This document shows, in pieces, positions 1 through 6,531 of a stretch of 11,082 nucleotides of DNA; the first letter of the stretch is position 1; each line of letters starts with the position of its first letter. The DNA lies in NCBI GenBank assembly GCA_938034715.1, contig CALHMM010000043.1:1-11082 (forward strand). Reading direction: 5' to 3'. The translations under genes were made by a program, and so were the position numbers. This DNA comes from Minisyncoccota bacterium. Its GTDB lineage: Bacteria; Patescibacteriota; Minisyncoccia; Moranbacterales; GCA-2747515. The notes under the pieces were generated by a model. The model worked only from the letters and a program-made list of their open reading frames with translations, was not told where the DNA came from and searched no databases.

Positions 1-2
1 CA

Positions 3-146
3 AATATGGCTGAAGGTGCGATCGACAAAGCAGCTGACGCTATGGGTGCAACAGGCGATATGGCAAGTGGTGTAGTAGACAAAGCCAAAGATCTGACAGG
101 TAACGCAATTGACGGCGTAGCTGACAAATTCGACGGCAACAGCTAA
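3..146 (+). CDS. C-terminal 47 residues of a small repetitive Ala/Gly/Asp/Lys-rich protein (5' end outside window)
   Basis: The frame is open from the window edge and ends with TAA at 144-146. The 47 visible residues are hydrophilic and quasi-repetitive. Short units such as GAIDKAADAMG, VVDKAKDLTG and AIDGVADKFDG recur with a period near 11-13, as in amphipathic helices of CsbD-like, LEA-like or MT0933-type small proteins. No cysteine, no aromatic residue except one Phe, and no membrane segment is visible. An intrinsically flexible or helical stress-type protein is a guess from composition. Other possibilities are the tail of a longer surface or coiled-coil protein. A strong hairpin terminator follows 13 bases after the stop, so this gene ends its transcript here and is separate from what follows. 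The reading frame is fairly certain, the family is not. Confidence 0.7.
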   Translation, partial: NMAEGAIDKAADAMGATGDMASGVVDKAKDLTGNAIDGVADKFDGNS

Positions 147-159
147 TAACTAGCAAATA

Positions 160-191
160 GCAAAAACAGGCGAGAGCCTGTTTTTGCTTAT
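160..191 (+). terminator. Rho-independent terminator, probably bidirectional
   Basis: A perfect 12-bp stem (160-171 with 176-187) closes a GAGA loop. The upper stem is GC-rich and the lower stem is an A-tract/T-tract, so a U-run is produced on either strand. It ends the gene whose tail lies at 3-146. Confidence 0.9.
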
Positions 192-201
192 ATAAAATTG
201 A

Positions 202-230
202 TTGACAAAAGTATAAAAAGGTGATACTAT
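202..230 (+). promoter_or_regulatory. Sigma-70-type promoter for the small secreted protein gene
   Basis: A perfect -35 TTGACA (202-207) is followed after 17 bp by a -10 TACTAT (225-230). The expected transcript start is near 237, leaving about 37 nt of leader before the ATG at 274. The same TTGACA-17-TACTAT arrangement occurs in front of rpsP. Confidence 0.8.
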
Positions 231-273
231 ATCATTGTGGAACTCCCACTTACAAAAAACACCGAGGGCTAAA

Positions 274-561
274 ATGAGCTACAAATTTAAACACCTAGTG
301 ATCACAGCAGCAATAGCATTGCTATTCACTGTCAGCACATATGGACTTACAAAGTCAGAGCCATGCTTTGACACGAGTAAACCTGAAAAATACATCGGTA
401 AGTTATTCATATTACACGATGGCGGATTCGGAAGACTGCAAAGTTGCTATAACAAGGACACAGTAAAGATGTGCAAATTCAAAACCCGTCATGCTTCTTC
501 AATAATAATGGAGGAGCCATGGGGTATGGTACATCTTGACCTACGACAACTCAACTACTAA
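274..561 (+). CDS. Small secreted or membrane-anchored protein, function unknown
   Basis: This encodes 95 residues. I chose the ATG at 274 because GAGGG (264-268) sits 5 bases before it. An in-frame TTG at 235 would precede the predicted transcript start near 237. Residues 1-7 are basic (MSYKFKH) and residues 8-24 are a hydrophobic stretch, giving a signal peptide or single N-terminal membrane anchor. No lipobox is seen. The exported part has three cysteines (31, 58, 67), a GGFGRL segment near 50-55, and ends in LDLRQLNY. I recognise no family. An odd number of cysteines could leave one free for a partner. The gene is monocistronic, between its own near-consensus promoter and a 13-bp-stem terminator. 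Together with a good Shine-Dalgarno, this suggests a well expressed accessory cell-envelope protein. The gene call is solid, the role is unknown. Confidence 0.78.
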   Translation: MSYKFKHLVITAAIALLFTVSTYGLTKSEPCFDTSKPEKYIGKLFILHDGGFGRLQSCYNKDTVKMCKFKTRHASSIIMEEPWGMVHLDLRQLNY

Positions 562-581
562 GACAGTGTGTTGAACTGTCC

Positions 582-620
582 AATGCCCATCTCTCCTCAC
601 AGAGATGGGCATTATTTATT
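582..620 (+). terminator. Rho-independent terminator after the small secreted protein gene
   Basis: A perfect 13-bp stem (582-594 with 601-613) closes a CCTCAC loop and is followed by an A/T-rich tail, ATTTATT. A smaller 6-bp hairpin (562-567 with 575-580) lies just upstream. From 621 to about 705 I see no gene or structure. Confidence 0.87.
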
Positions 621-725
621 TCAAATATCCTTCGAACTTAGTGTTACTGCTCACACAGCTCGCAATGATATGACTTTAACCAAATCACCAGAGTAGTGAC
701 AATAATCATGTTTTGTAGTAGGGTA

Positions 726-734
726 TGTTAGAAT
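726..734 (+). promoter_or_regulatory. Extended -10 promoter for rnpB
   Basis: TGT followed by TAGAAT (729-734) forms an extended -10 element about 20 bp before the mature 5' end of RNase P RNA. No convincing -35 box lies 16-18 bp upstream, which is common for extended -10 promoters. The expected start is near 741, implying a short 5' trailer removed by processing. Confidence 0.5.
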
Positions 735-753
735 GAAGCTATCGTAGTAAGAT

Positions 754-1089
754 CCACCAAAAGACTGTAAGTAATGGCTCCTGATGTCTTCGGACATAAG
801 AGAGAGGAAAGTCCGGACACACGCATATTTTTATGCAGCCAGGTAGTGGGTAATACCCACCTAGAGCAATCTACGAGGTGCGAGCAGAGACGTCCTAACC
901 GAAAGGAAGGGAGATCCTTATAGGATTAGTTTCCATGGCAACATGGGAGGTGAAACGGCTAAATCCTTACTTGTGTGCAAGGCCGTGCTCCATGCAAATG
1001 GAGAGAGCCGCAAAGATCTTTATGGCAACATAAAGACAAGACAGATCATTACTCATGACAGAATCCGGCTTATAGCACTCTTTTGGTGG
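754..1089 (+). ncRNA. rnpB: RNase P RNA, bacterial type A-like
   Basis: This is the catalytic RNA that removes the 5' leader of pre-tRNAs. The conserved 5' core GAGGAAAGTCCGGAC is at 804-818 and the conserved 3' core ACAGAATCCGGCTTAT at 1058-1073; these form P4. The termini are defined by a perfect 11-bp P1 helix (754-764 with 1079-1089). Other visible helices are P3 (784-788/793-797, UUCG loop), a hairpin with GCAA loop at 933-946, the GGTGAAACGG segment at 949-958, a P15-like hairpin (988-993/998-1003, GCAA loop) and a P18-like hairpin near 1018-1037, also GCAA-capped. The AGCAGAGACG conserved region is near 883-892. Total length about 336 nt is typical. No clear terminator separates it from the sugar transferase gene 65 bp downstream, so read-through into that gene is possible. 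An open frame overlapping it (943-1158) is not a gene. Confidence 0.96.
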
Positions 1090-1154
1090 CTCTCACTACG
1101 AACATTCATGACTACCAATAACCATACCGACAAAGAGCCTCATTTCAATCTTCC

Positions 1155-2582
1155 ATGAAAAAATCAGAATCATTTTTTAGCATACTCCACATCTTTTTAG
1201 ATTGGGCTGCCATTATGTTCGCAGCAGCATTTGCCTATTGGCTCAGAGATACAGAGATCGTTCAAGAGATCATCAAGAAAGATAGTAACTACACACTAAC
1301 CTTCGCCCAGTATATGGTTAGTGCTTTTTGGGTTTCGTTTTTCGTAATTGCTGTATTTAGTTTTGAGGGATTATATAGAATAAGGGCAACCCGACGATTC
1401 TTGAGAGAAGCTAGACTTGTGACAAAAGCTACAACAATTTCGCTAGTTTTCGTCATGATTGGATTCTTCCTTCAACGAGAATGGTTCTCTTCACGATTCA
1501 TTATAGTTGCCGCGTGGTTGTTCTCAATCATTTTTGTATTATTTGGAAGGTATTTGACCCGGGCACTCCAAAAATACCTCTTAAAAACTCGCGGTATCGG
1601 TGAACACAGAGTGTTAATAATTGGAAATAGTCAAAAACTCGATCATATCTGTCGAATTATTCAAGAATCACCAGGTTTAGGATATAGAGTTATCAAACAC
1701 ATCGAATACATTAATATAAAAAGGATCAAAAAAATTCGCACTCGTTTTGGCATAGACGAGATGATCGTTAACGAGTCAGAAATGCCTGATGATCTCGTCA
1801 AAAAATTGTATGATTACTGTCAGACGAATGGGATTACGTACAAGTTAATTCCCTCATCACGTCAAACAGCGAGATTTGAAATGGGTATATTTGGTGGAGA
1901 ACCACTCATCTCACTTACTCATACACCATTACGCGGTTGGTGTATGATCACCAAGCGTGTAGTTGACATTATTGGATCACTTACATTGCTCATACTGACT
2001 GCACCAATAATGCTTCTTGCGATCATACTTATCAAAATCGAGGATCCTACAGGCCCAATTATATTCAAAAATCGCAGAGTAGGCTTACAAAGTAAGGAAT
2101 TCGATCTGTACAAATTCAGGTACATGCTTTGGAAATGGTGTACCGACAAGCAAAATCCAAACTATGAAGAAGCCCTTAGATACGAGAAAAAACTCATAGA
2201 AGAAAGTTCTTCGCGTAATGGTCCGATATACAAAATTAGCAATGATCCGCGAAAAATGAAAATAGGTGAGATCCTCGAAAGATTTTCAATCGATGAGTTT
2301 CCACAATTCTTCAATGTACTAAAGGGAGAAATGAGTCTTGTAGGTCCACGACCTCATCAACTACGAGAGGTGGAGAAGTACCAGACCTATCACAGAAGAC
2401 TTCTAACAATACGTCCTGGAATTACTGGGATGGCACAAGTGTCAGGAAGAAGTGACCTTGACTTCGAAGACGAATTTCGATTCGATGTATACTACATAGA
2501 AAATTGGTCGATGTTGCTTGATTTCATCATCATACTTAAAACGATACCCGCTATTGTTCGGAACCGCAAAAACGTCAAGTAA
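1155..2582 (+). CDS. Polyprenyl-phosphate sugar-1-phosphate transferase (WbaP/polyPT family), starts surface polysaccharide synthesis
   Basis: This 475-residue membrane protein should move a sugar-1-phosphate from a nucleotide sugar onto undecaprenyl phosphate at the inner face of the membrane. The N-terminal half has about four membrane segments (roughly 8-30, 52-72, 92-107, 115-133) and then a Rossmann-like soluble region (150-245, with HRVLIIGNS at 151-159), as in long polyPTs. The C-terminal catalytic domain starts with KRVVDI at 267-272 and a hydrophobic reentrant helix (270-293). It then shows FKNRRVG (304-310), YKFRYM (319-324), the catalytic Asp-Glu pair D380-E381 in FSIDEFPQ, SLVGPRP (394-400) and RPGITGMAQVSGR (420-432). 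Length and domain order are complete. The ATG at 1155 has no Shine-Dalgarno. The sugar cannot be told from sequence. It opens the polysaccharide block. Transcription may come from the rnpB promoter, since I see no clear one of its own. Confidence 0.93.
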   Translation: MKKSESFFSILHIFLDWAAIMFAAAFAYWLRDTEIVQEIIKKDSNYTLTFAQYMVSAFWVSFFVIAVFSFEGLYRIRATRRFLREARLVTKATTISLVFVMIGFFLQREWFSSRFIIVAAWLFSIIFVLFGRYLTRALQKYLLKTRGIGEHRVLIIGNSQKLDHICRIIQESPGLGYRVIKHIEYINIKRIKKIRTRFGIDEMIVNESEMPDDLVKKLYDYCQTNGITYKLIPSSRQTARFEMGIFGGEPLISLTHTPLRGWCMITKRVVDIIGSLTLLILTAPIMLLAIILIKIEDPTGPIIFKNRRVGLQSKEFDLYKFRYMLWKWCTDKQNPNYEEALRYEKKLIEESSSRNGPIYKISNDPRKMKIGEILERFSIDEFPQFFNVLKGEMSLVGPRPHQLREVEKYQTYHRRLLTIRPGITGMAQVSGRSDLDFEDEFRFDVYYIENWSMLLDFIIILKTIPAIVRNRKNVK

Positions 2583-2585
2583 TCA

Positions 2586-2594
2586 TGGTATAAT
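2586..2594 (+). promoter_or_regulatory. Extended -10 promoter (TGG-TATAAT) for the YvlD-family gene
   Basis: A perfect TATAAT (2589-2594) preceded by TGG makes an extended -10, just after the transferase stop codon. No good -35 is seen. The start would be near 2601, about 20 nt before the ATG at 2622. It gives the downstream polysaccharide genes a promoter independent of the transferase gene. Confidence 0.6.
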
Positions 2595-2621
2595 AATCCC
2601 GTAATATCAATAAGAAACATT

Positions 2622-2966
2622 ATGAAGTGGATTGTTAAATTTCTAGCTGTATCTGGTGCACTATTTCTTACACCGTCCCTCATAAGTGGAATAGAGGTAA
2701 GTTCTTGGTGGCCTACAGCATTTATTGCAGCATTTCTTCTCGCCTTACTCAATATTACTGTACGTCCTGTGCTTGCCCTCCTCACGCTCCCGATCAACCT
2801 ACTTACATTAGGCCTATTTACCTTTGTATTAAACGCTCTAATTTTCTGGATACTGAACTTTATTGATGGCATCTCCATTGACGGATTCGTTCCCGCATTA
2901 CTAGGATCTTTAGTGATAACAATCGTGAAATGGATTGTCGATCTTTTCTTCGACAAAAGCAACTAG
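2622..2966 (+). CDS. YvlD/DUF360 family small membrane protein ("phage holin family 4")
   Basis: The 114 residues form four hydrophobic segments (about 3-20, 30-52, 55-80, 88-110) with very short loops. The family signature is clear: LLNITVRPVL at 42-51, LTLPINLLTLGLF at 54-66, then FVLNALIFW at 68-76 and GSLVITIV at 95-102. Proteins of this family (YvlD of Bacillus; Pfam DUF360, also labelled Phage_holin_4_2) are chromosomal inner-membrane proteins of unknown function. The holin label comes from distant similarity and there is no phage gene nearby, so I do not call it a holin. It sits between the initiating transferase and the first glycosyltransferase with its own extended -10 promoter. That position hints at a cell-envelope role but does not prove a part in polysaccharide export. 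Confidence 0.88.
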   Translation: MKWIVKFLAVSGALFLTPSLISGIEVSSWWPTAFIAAFLLALLNITVRPVLALLTLPINLLTLGLFTFVLNALIFWILNFIDGISIDGFVPALLGSLVITIVKWIVDLFFDKSN

Positions 2967-3029
2967 AAAATATGCAATCGAAACTATTCAAAAACAGCTA
3001 GGGATTTACAATAGCAAACTGTTATAACT

Positions 3030-4196
3030 ATGAAAATTGCGCTCGTTCACGACTATCTTGTCCAGGGTGGGGGAGCTGAAAGAGTCCTCAAGGCATTCGC
3101 AGACACATTCCCTGAGGCGCCCATCTACACACTTCTTCATGACAGAGAGCTGATGAAAGGGGCTTTTGATGATCACACTATTATCACCTCGTCTTTACAA
3201 AGACTACCTTTTGCAAGAAGACGCCACCGAAATTTCCCCATGCTCATGCCAAGTGCAATTGAAGAGTTTGACTTTTCTCTTTACGATGTAGTACTATCTG
3301 ACTCTTCTAGTTTTGCTAAGGGAATTGTAACTCCTCCCGGGACACTACACATCTCATATGTACACACACCGATGCGCTATGCATGGGATGATTGTCAAAA
3401 GTATACTTCGGACTTCGGTTTACCACAACTCATAGAAAAAACTGTACCATTTCTCATGAACCCCATACGACTATGGGATTTTGCAAGTGCGCAAAGAGTA
3501 GATGAGTACCTAGCAAATTCTCAATTCGTCGCAAAACGAATCAAAAAATACTATCGCAAAAATGCCAAGGTAATCAATCCACCAGTAGATATAAAATCCT
3601 TCCAACCAGAATCACCTGTAAAAAAAGAAGATTACTACCTTATGGTTGGGAGGCTTATCGCCTATAAAAAACATGACATTGCGATCGAAGCATTTAACGA
3701 ATTAGGGCTACCACTTAAGATAATTGGAAGGGGCCCAGAACTCAAAGCTCTCAAATCAAAAGCAAAAGACAACATCGAATTCCTAGAAAGAGTTGACGAC
3801 AACAAACTTGCTGATTACTACACAAAATGTAAAGCATTTATCTTCCCACAAGAGGAAGACTTTGGCATTGTAGCAATTGAAGCTCTGGCATCAGGAAGCC
3901 CGCTGATCGCCTTCCACGGTGGAGACATAGCTGAGCATATGGAGGAAGGGAAACAAGGAACATTTTTTCACGAACAAACATCCCAAGCACTAATACAAGC
4001 AATCAAGGATTTTCAGAAAATGAGCTTTGACCCTCTAAAAATATCGCATTCAGTAGACTCATTTGACATAAAGTCCTTTAAGCGTACAATTAAAAGTCAC
4101 GTTGAACAGTCCGTAGCAGCTCATACACAGAAACAAATCGACCTTAAGACAAAAAAGCAAAATTATGCAGAGCTATACGCTGCACGCCTAAACTAG
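3030..4196 (+). CDS. GT4-type glycosyltransferase (GT-B fold)
   Basis: This 388-residue cytoplasmic or membrane-associated enzyme should add a sugar from a nucleotide-sugar donor with retention of configuration. The N-terminal Rossmann domain begins MKIALVHDYL and has the glycine-rich acceptor loop GGGAERV (13-19). The C-terminal donor domain has VGRLIAYKKHD (206-216, with the conserved R208 and K213/K214), IIGRGPE (231-237) and the EX7E motif E276...E284 in EDFGIVAIEALASG. Length is normal. The closest recognisable style is the WbaZ-like mannosyltransferase group, but the sugar is not assigned. There is no Shine-Dalgarno; the ATG follows TTATAACT directly. The Wzz-like gene follows after 22 bp, so the two are probably cotranscribed. 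The C-terminal 50 residues are Lys/Gln-rich and may be peripheral. Confidence 0.92.
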   Translation: MKIALVHDYLVQGGGAERVLKAFADTFPEAPIYTLLHDRELMKGAFDDHTIITSSLQRLPFARRRHRNFPMLMPSAIEEFDFSLYDVVLSDSSSFAKGIVTPPGTLHISYVHTPMRYAWDDCQKYTSDFGLPQLIEKTVPFLMNPIRLWDFASAQRVDEYLANSQFVAKRIKKYYRKNAKVINPPVDIKSFQPESPVKKEDYYLMVGRLIAYKKHDIAIEAFNELGLPLKIIGRGPELKALKSKAKDNIEFLERVDDNKLADYYTKCKAFIFPQEEDFGIVAIEALASGSPLIAFHGGDIAEHMEEGKQGTFFHEQTSQALIQAIKDFQKMSFDPLKISHSVDSFDIKSFKRTIKSHVEQSVAAHTQKQIDLKTKKQNYAELYAARLN

Positions 4197-4218
4197 ACTA
4201 AATTTTATGCACACTTAA

Positions 4219-4848
4219 ATGGAACTTCGTAAATTTCTTTCAGTTTTCACAAACCAGAAAATACTCTTTGTAGCTCTGCTGACTCTTCCAGTACTAAGTG
4301 TACTAACCTACATACTGAATAAACCCGCAGAATACGAATCAACTCTCACGATAACAATCGTGAGGGTAGAATCTACCACAAACGCTCCAATCGAACTCGA
4401 TAAGGATCAATACGACTCATTTTACCAATTAAGCGCTGACGAGAAATTTTCGCTAACACTAAAACAATGGCTAACATCTCCACGCATCGTAAATGATATT
4501 CTTAGGGCTAGTGACATTGACACAGACTCGTTCTCCACAAATGATCTTGAAAAAACATTCCAAGTAACACAAGCCTCCCCACAAGTGATAAACATACAAT
4601 ATAGATCCCGCAACCCAAAAGTTGCGCTGAAAAAAGGTCAATCAATAACTGGTAAGCTAAACGAATTAACAAAAGAGGTCAATGGAAGTCAAAAATCAAA
4701 AACGGGATTCTCACTCCAATCACAAGAACCACTTACGAGACCAGTTGAAAAAAACCTAATCCTATTTAGCGCAACTAGTACTATAATAGGTCTCTGCTTA
4801 GCTGTGATAGGGACATTACTACGGCACTACTACAATAAACAGGATTAA
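4219..4848 (+). CDS. Short Wzz-like polysaccharide chain-length/co-polymerase protein
   Basis: The 209 residues have the two-membrane-helix architecture of the Wzz family: a cytoplasmic start (1-12), TM1 (about 14-33), an outer loop of about 145 residues, and TM2 (about 178-201) with a short basic tail. After TM1 comes the typical beta-rich start, YESTLTITIV (39-48). A Pro/Arg-containing stretch PLTRP precedes TM2, as in Wzz proteins. Full-length Wzz proteins are usually over 300 residues. The long helical part of the outer domain is missing here, and no tyrosine kinase domain is fused. By family knowledge it would set polymer length with a Wzy polymerase; no polymerase or flippase is in the window. 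It lies between two glycosyltransferases (gaps 22 and 48 bp), which supports the assignment. Sequence similarity is weak, so the call rests mainly on architecture and context. Confidence 0.68.
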   Translation: MELRKFLSVFTNQKILFVALLTLPVLSVLTYILNKPAEYESTLTITIVRVESTTNAPIELDKDQYDSFYQLSADEKFSLTLKQWLTSPRIVNDILRASDIDTDSFSTNDLEKTFQVTQASPQVINIQYRSRNPKVALKKGQSITGKLNELTKEVNGSQKSKTGFSLQSQEPLTRPVEKNLILFSATSTIIGLCLAVIGTLLRHYYNKQD

Positions 4849-4896
4849 GGTCAGATCCATTCAGAAGTCTAAGAAATTCACAGTTATCCAAATTCT

Positions 4897-6090
4897 ATGC
4901 GTGTTGGAATAGATGTCAGATGTTTCGCAGGGGGAAAAACAACAGGAGTACAGCAATACACCAAGAATCTCTTGAGTGAAGTTTTCGTGCAAACAAAATT
5001 GTCGAATGAGAAAAACAAAGATCAAGAGAAAATATTCTTCGTTCTATTTTTTAATGCATACAAAGATGTAAAAATTGACTTCTCCTGGGCACTACAGTAT
5101 GACCATGTAGAATTAAAAAAATTTCAATATTCCAACAAGTTGCTAAACATCTCGTTATGGTATTTTGGGAAACCGATGCTAGACAATCTCTTAGGGGGTC
5201 TTGATGTGTTATACATGCCAAATGCAAATTTCACTGCCCACTCTCAAAGAACGAAACTCATAGTAACTATTCATGACCTCTCATACGAACATTTCAAAAA
5301 CTCATTCTCATTTAAAAGAAAAATATGGCATTACCTCGTCAATCCTAGAAATCTAGCAAATAAGGCCGATGCAATATTTACAGTATCACAGTCCAGCAGA
5401 CAAGATGTCATAGCAAGCTATCCCAAAACAAGAGGGAAAGTATTTGTGTTACCAGGAGGATACAATTCTGACCAAAACAATTTAACAAGAAACAGTCATG
5501 AACTACTCGAGGTTAAGATGCGCTACAACCTGCCATCGAAATTCATACTCTACTTTGGAACGATTGAACCACGAAAAAATATCGTAAGTTTAATACAGTC
5601 ATACGAATCAATACGGAGCAAGCACAAACATATCACGCATCACCTTGTCCTGGCTGGATCAAGAGGATGGAACATGGAAGAGATTCAAGCTGCAATACAT
5701 AATTCACCTATAAAAGAGGATATCCACCTCCTCCATGACATCCCAAATAAAGATCGTGAAGCGTTTTATATCTTAGGGGAAGTATTCATTTACCCCTCTC
5801 ACTTTGAAGGGTTTGGATTACCTCCACTAGAAGCACTGGCAAGTAACAAGCCAGTGATCACATCTCACACGACATCTCTTCCTGAAGTAGTGGGCACTGA
5901 GGCCATAATGATTGACCCAACACGTCCAGAGGAGATTGAAGTGGCACTGCATGAAGTACTCACGTCCAAACAACTTCAAAGTCAACTAACTTCAGAACTT
6001 AACGAGAAAAAAAATACAAACTTCAACACAAAGAAAGCCACAGCAAAAACCTTCATAGAAATACTCAAGCAAGTAGTAAAAATGCAGTAA
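4897..6090 (+). CDS. GT4-type glycosyltransferase (GT-B fold), second of the block
   Basis: The 397 residues start MRVGIDVRCF with the acceptor-side loop around GGKTTGVQQYT (12-22), a frequent start for O-antigen or exopolysaccharide GT4 enzymes. Other motifs are TIHDLSYEHF (124-133), FTVSQSSRQDV (161-171), the donor-site YFGTIEPRKN (219-228), LAGSRGW (252-258) and the EX7E pair E304/E312 in FEGFGLPPLEA. SLPEVVG (327-333) closes the nucleotide-sugar site. An Asn/Lys-rich insertion (about 32-47) is specific to this protein. It should transfer a sugar to the lipid-linked intermediate on the cytoplasmic side; donor and acceptor are unknown. It closes the polysaccharide block. There is no Shine-Dalgarno, and no good terminator is seen between its stop and the rpmF promoter 30 bp on. 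Confidence 0.92.
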   Translation: MRVGIDVRCFAGGKTTGVQQYTKNLLSEVFVQTKLSNEKNKDQEKIFFVLFFNAYKDVKIDFSWALQYDHVELKKFQYSNKLLNISLWYFGKPMLDNLLGGLDVLYMPNANFTAHSQRTKLIVTIHDLSYEHFKNSFSFKRKIWHYLVNPRNLANKADAIFTVSQSSRQDVIASYPKTRGKVFVLPGGYNSDQNNLTRNSHELLEVKMRYNLPSKFILYFGTIEPRKNIVSLIQSYESIRSKHKHITHHLVLAGSRGWNMEEIQAAIHNSPIKEDIHLLHDIPNKDREAFYILGEVFIYPSHFEGFGLPPLEALASNKPVITSHTTSLPEVVGTEAIMIDPTRPEEIEVALHEVLTSKQLQSQLTSELNEKKNTNFNTKKATAKTFIEILKQVVKMQ

Positions 6091-6121
6091 CCACCAAGCT
6101 TTCAGCAAACAGTGATAAGAC

Positions 6122-6150
6122 TTGCCAAAAAGCTGCAGTTCTGCTAAAAT
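6122..6150 (+). promoter_or_regulatory. Strong sigma-70-type promoter of the rpmF-nusB-rnc unit
   Basis: A -35 TTGCCA (6122-6127), a 17-bp spacer and -10 TAAAAT (6145-6150) are present. The -10 is also preceded by TGC, an extended -10. The start near 6157 gives an unusually long leader of about 115 nt before rpmF. Confidence 0.8.
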
Positions 6151-6214
6151 AATCCTTATTGGAGAAACTCACCCAATTAAATACTCTTTTATTACCTGTC
6201 TTACTCCTAACGAA

Positions 6215-6233
6215 GAAGGCTAAATATATGTAA
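6215..6233 (+). promoter_or_regulatory. Start-stop element (SD + ATG-TAA) inside the rpmF leader
   Basis: GAAGG (6215-6219) lies 8 bases before ATG (6228-6230), which is followed at once by TAA (6231-6233). This is a ribosome-binding site with a one-codon reading frame. It could hold a ribosome in the leader of the ribosomal protein operon. Its use is inference. Confidence 0.35.
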
Positions 6234-6270
6234 TCAAAGACTATTTAAACTTATTTCATAAACCAAACCA

Positions 6271-6465
6271 ATGGCAGTTCCGAAACAACGGCAAACAAGC
6301 TCACGACGCGACAGAAGACGCAAACACAACATCGGTAAAATCAAAGACGTCGTCACCGTACCATGTAACTCATGCAAAGAACAAAAACTAGCACATACAG
6401 TGTGTGATAAATGCGGCGTTTACAGGGGCACTCAATACAAAGAAATCGTACAACGAGCAGGCTAG
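6271..6465 (+). CDS. rpmF: 50S ribosomal protein L32 (bL32)
   Basis: The 64 residues have the canonical start MAVPKQRQTSSRRDRRRKHN, a basic tail that threads into the large subunit. A zinc-ribbon follows, with cysteine pairs C32/C35 and C45/C48 (PCNSC and VCDKCG), so this is the zinc-binding (C+) form. The ending GTQYKEIVQRAG is typical. Length is as usual for bL32. The ATG has no Shine-Dalgarno (AACCAAACCA before it), unlike the start-stop element in its own leader. It is the first gene of a unit with nusB and rnc. A hairpin directly after the stop probably lowers transcription into nusB so that L32 is made in excess. Confidence 0.96.
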   Translation: MAVPKQRQTSSRRDRRRKHNIGKIKDVVTVPCNSCKEQKLAHTVCDKCGVYRGTQYKEIVQRAG

Positions 6466-6470
6466 ACAAA

Positions 6471-6496
6471 GAAAACGGTTTATGCCGTTTTCTTTT
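6471..6496 (+). terminator. Probable leaky terminator between rpmF and nusB
   Basis: An 8-bp stem (6471-6478 with 6485-6492) closes a TTTATG loop and is followed by only four T. The short T-run and the lack of a new promoter before nusB suggest partial termination, not a full stop. Confidence 0.65.
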
Positions 6497-6531
6497 AAAA
6501 GAATCAAAAAGCACATCAACAAAAAACAAAT

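Noticed and set aside
235..273. Upstream TTG start adding 13 residues to the small secreted protein
   Set aside because: It lies before the predicted transcript start, and the ATG at 274 has a good Shine-Dalgarno and restores a normal signal peptide start.
622..660. Possible tRNA T-arm at CCTTCGAAC near 629
   Set aside because: No matching acceptor, D-arm or anticodon arm is found around it.
943..1158. 71-codon open frame on the + strand before the sugar transferase
   Set aside because: It lies mainly inside the conserved RNase P RNA, and its product has no recognisable features.
2492..2962. 156-codon open frame on the - strand over the YvlD gene
   Set aside because: It is antisense to a clear YvlD-family gene and the end of the transferase, with no family motifs of its own.
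2622..2966. Phage holin / prophage remnant
   Set aside because: The sequence fits the chromosomal YvlD/DUF360 family, and no phage genes, integrase or attachment repeats are nearby.
3020..3028. Extended -10-like TGT-TATAAC just before the first glycosyltransferase
   Set aside because: Transcription would start inside the coding region, after the ATG that gives the canonical N-terminus. It is probably AT-rich start-site context.
6097..6138. Terminator after the second glycosyltransferase (AGCTTT pairing with AAAGCT)
   Set aside because: The 6-bp stem would have a very long loop and no T-run; too weak to call.
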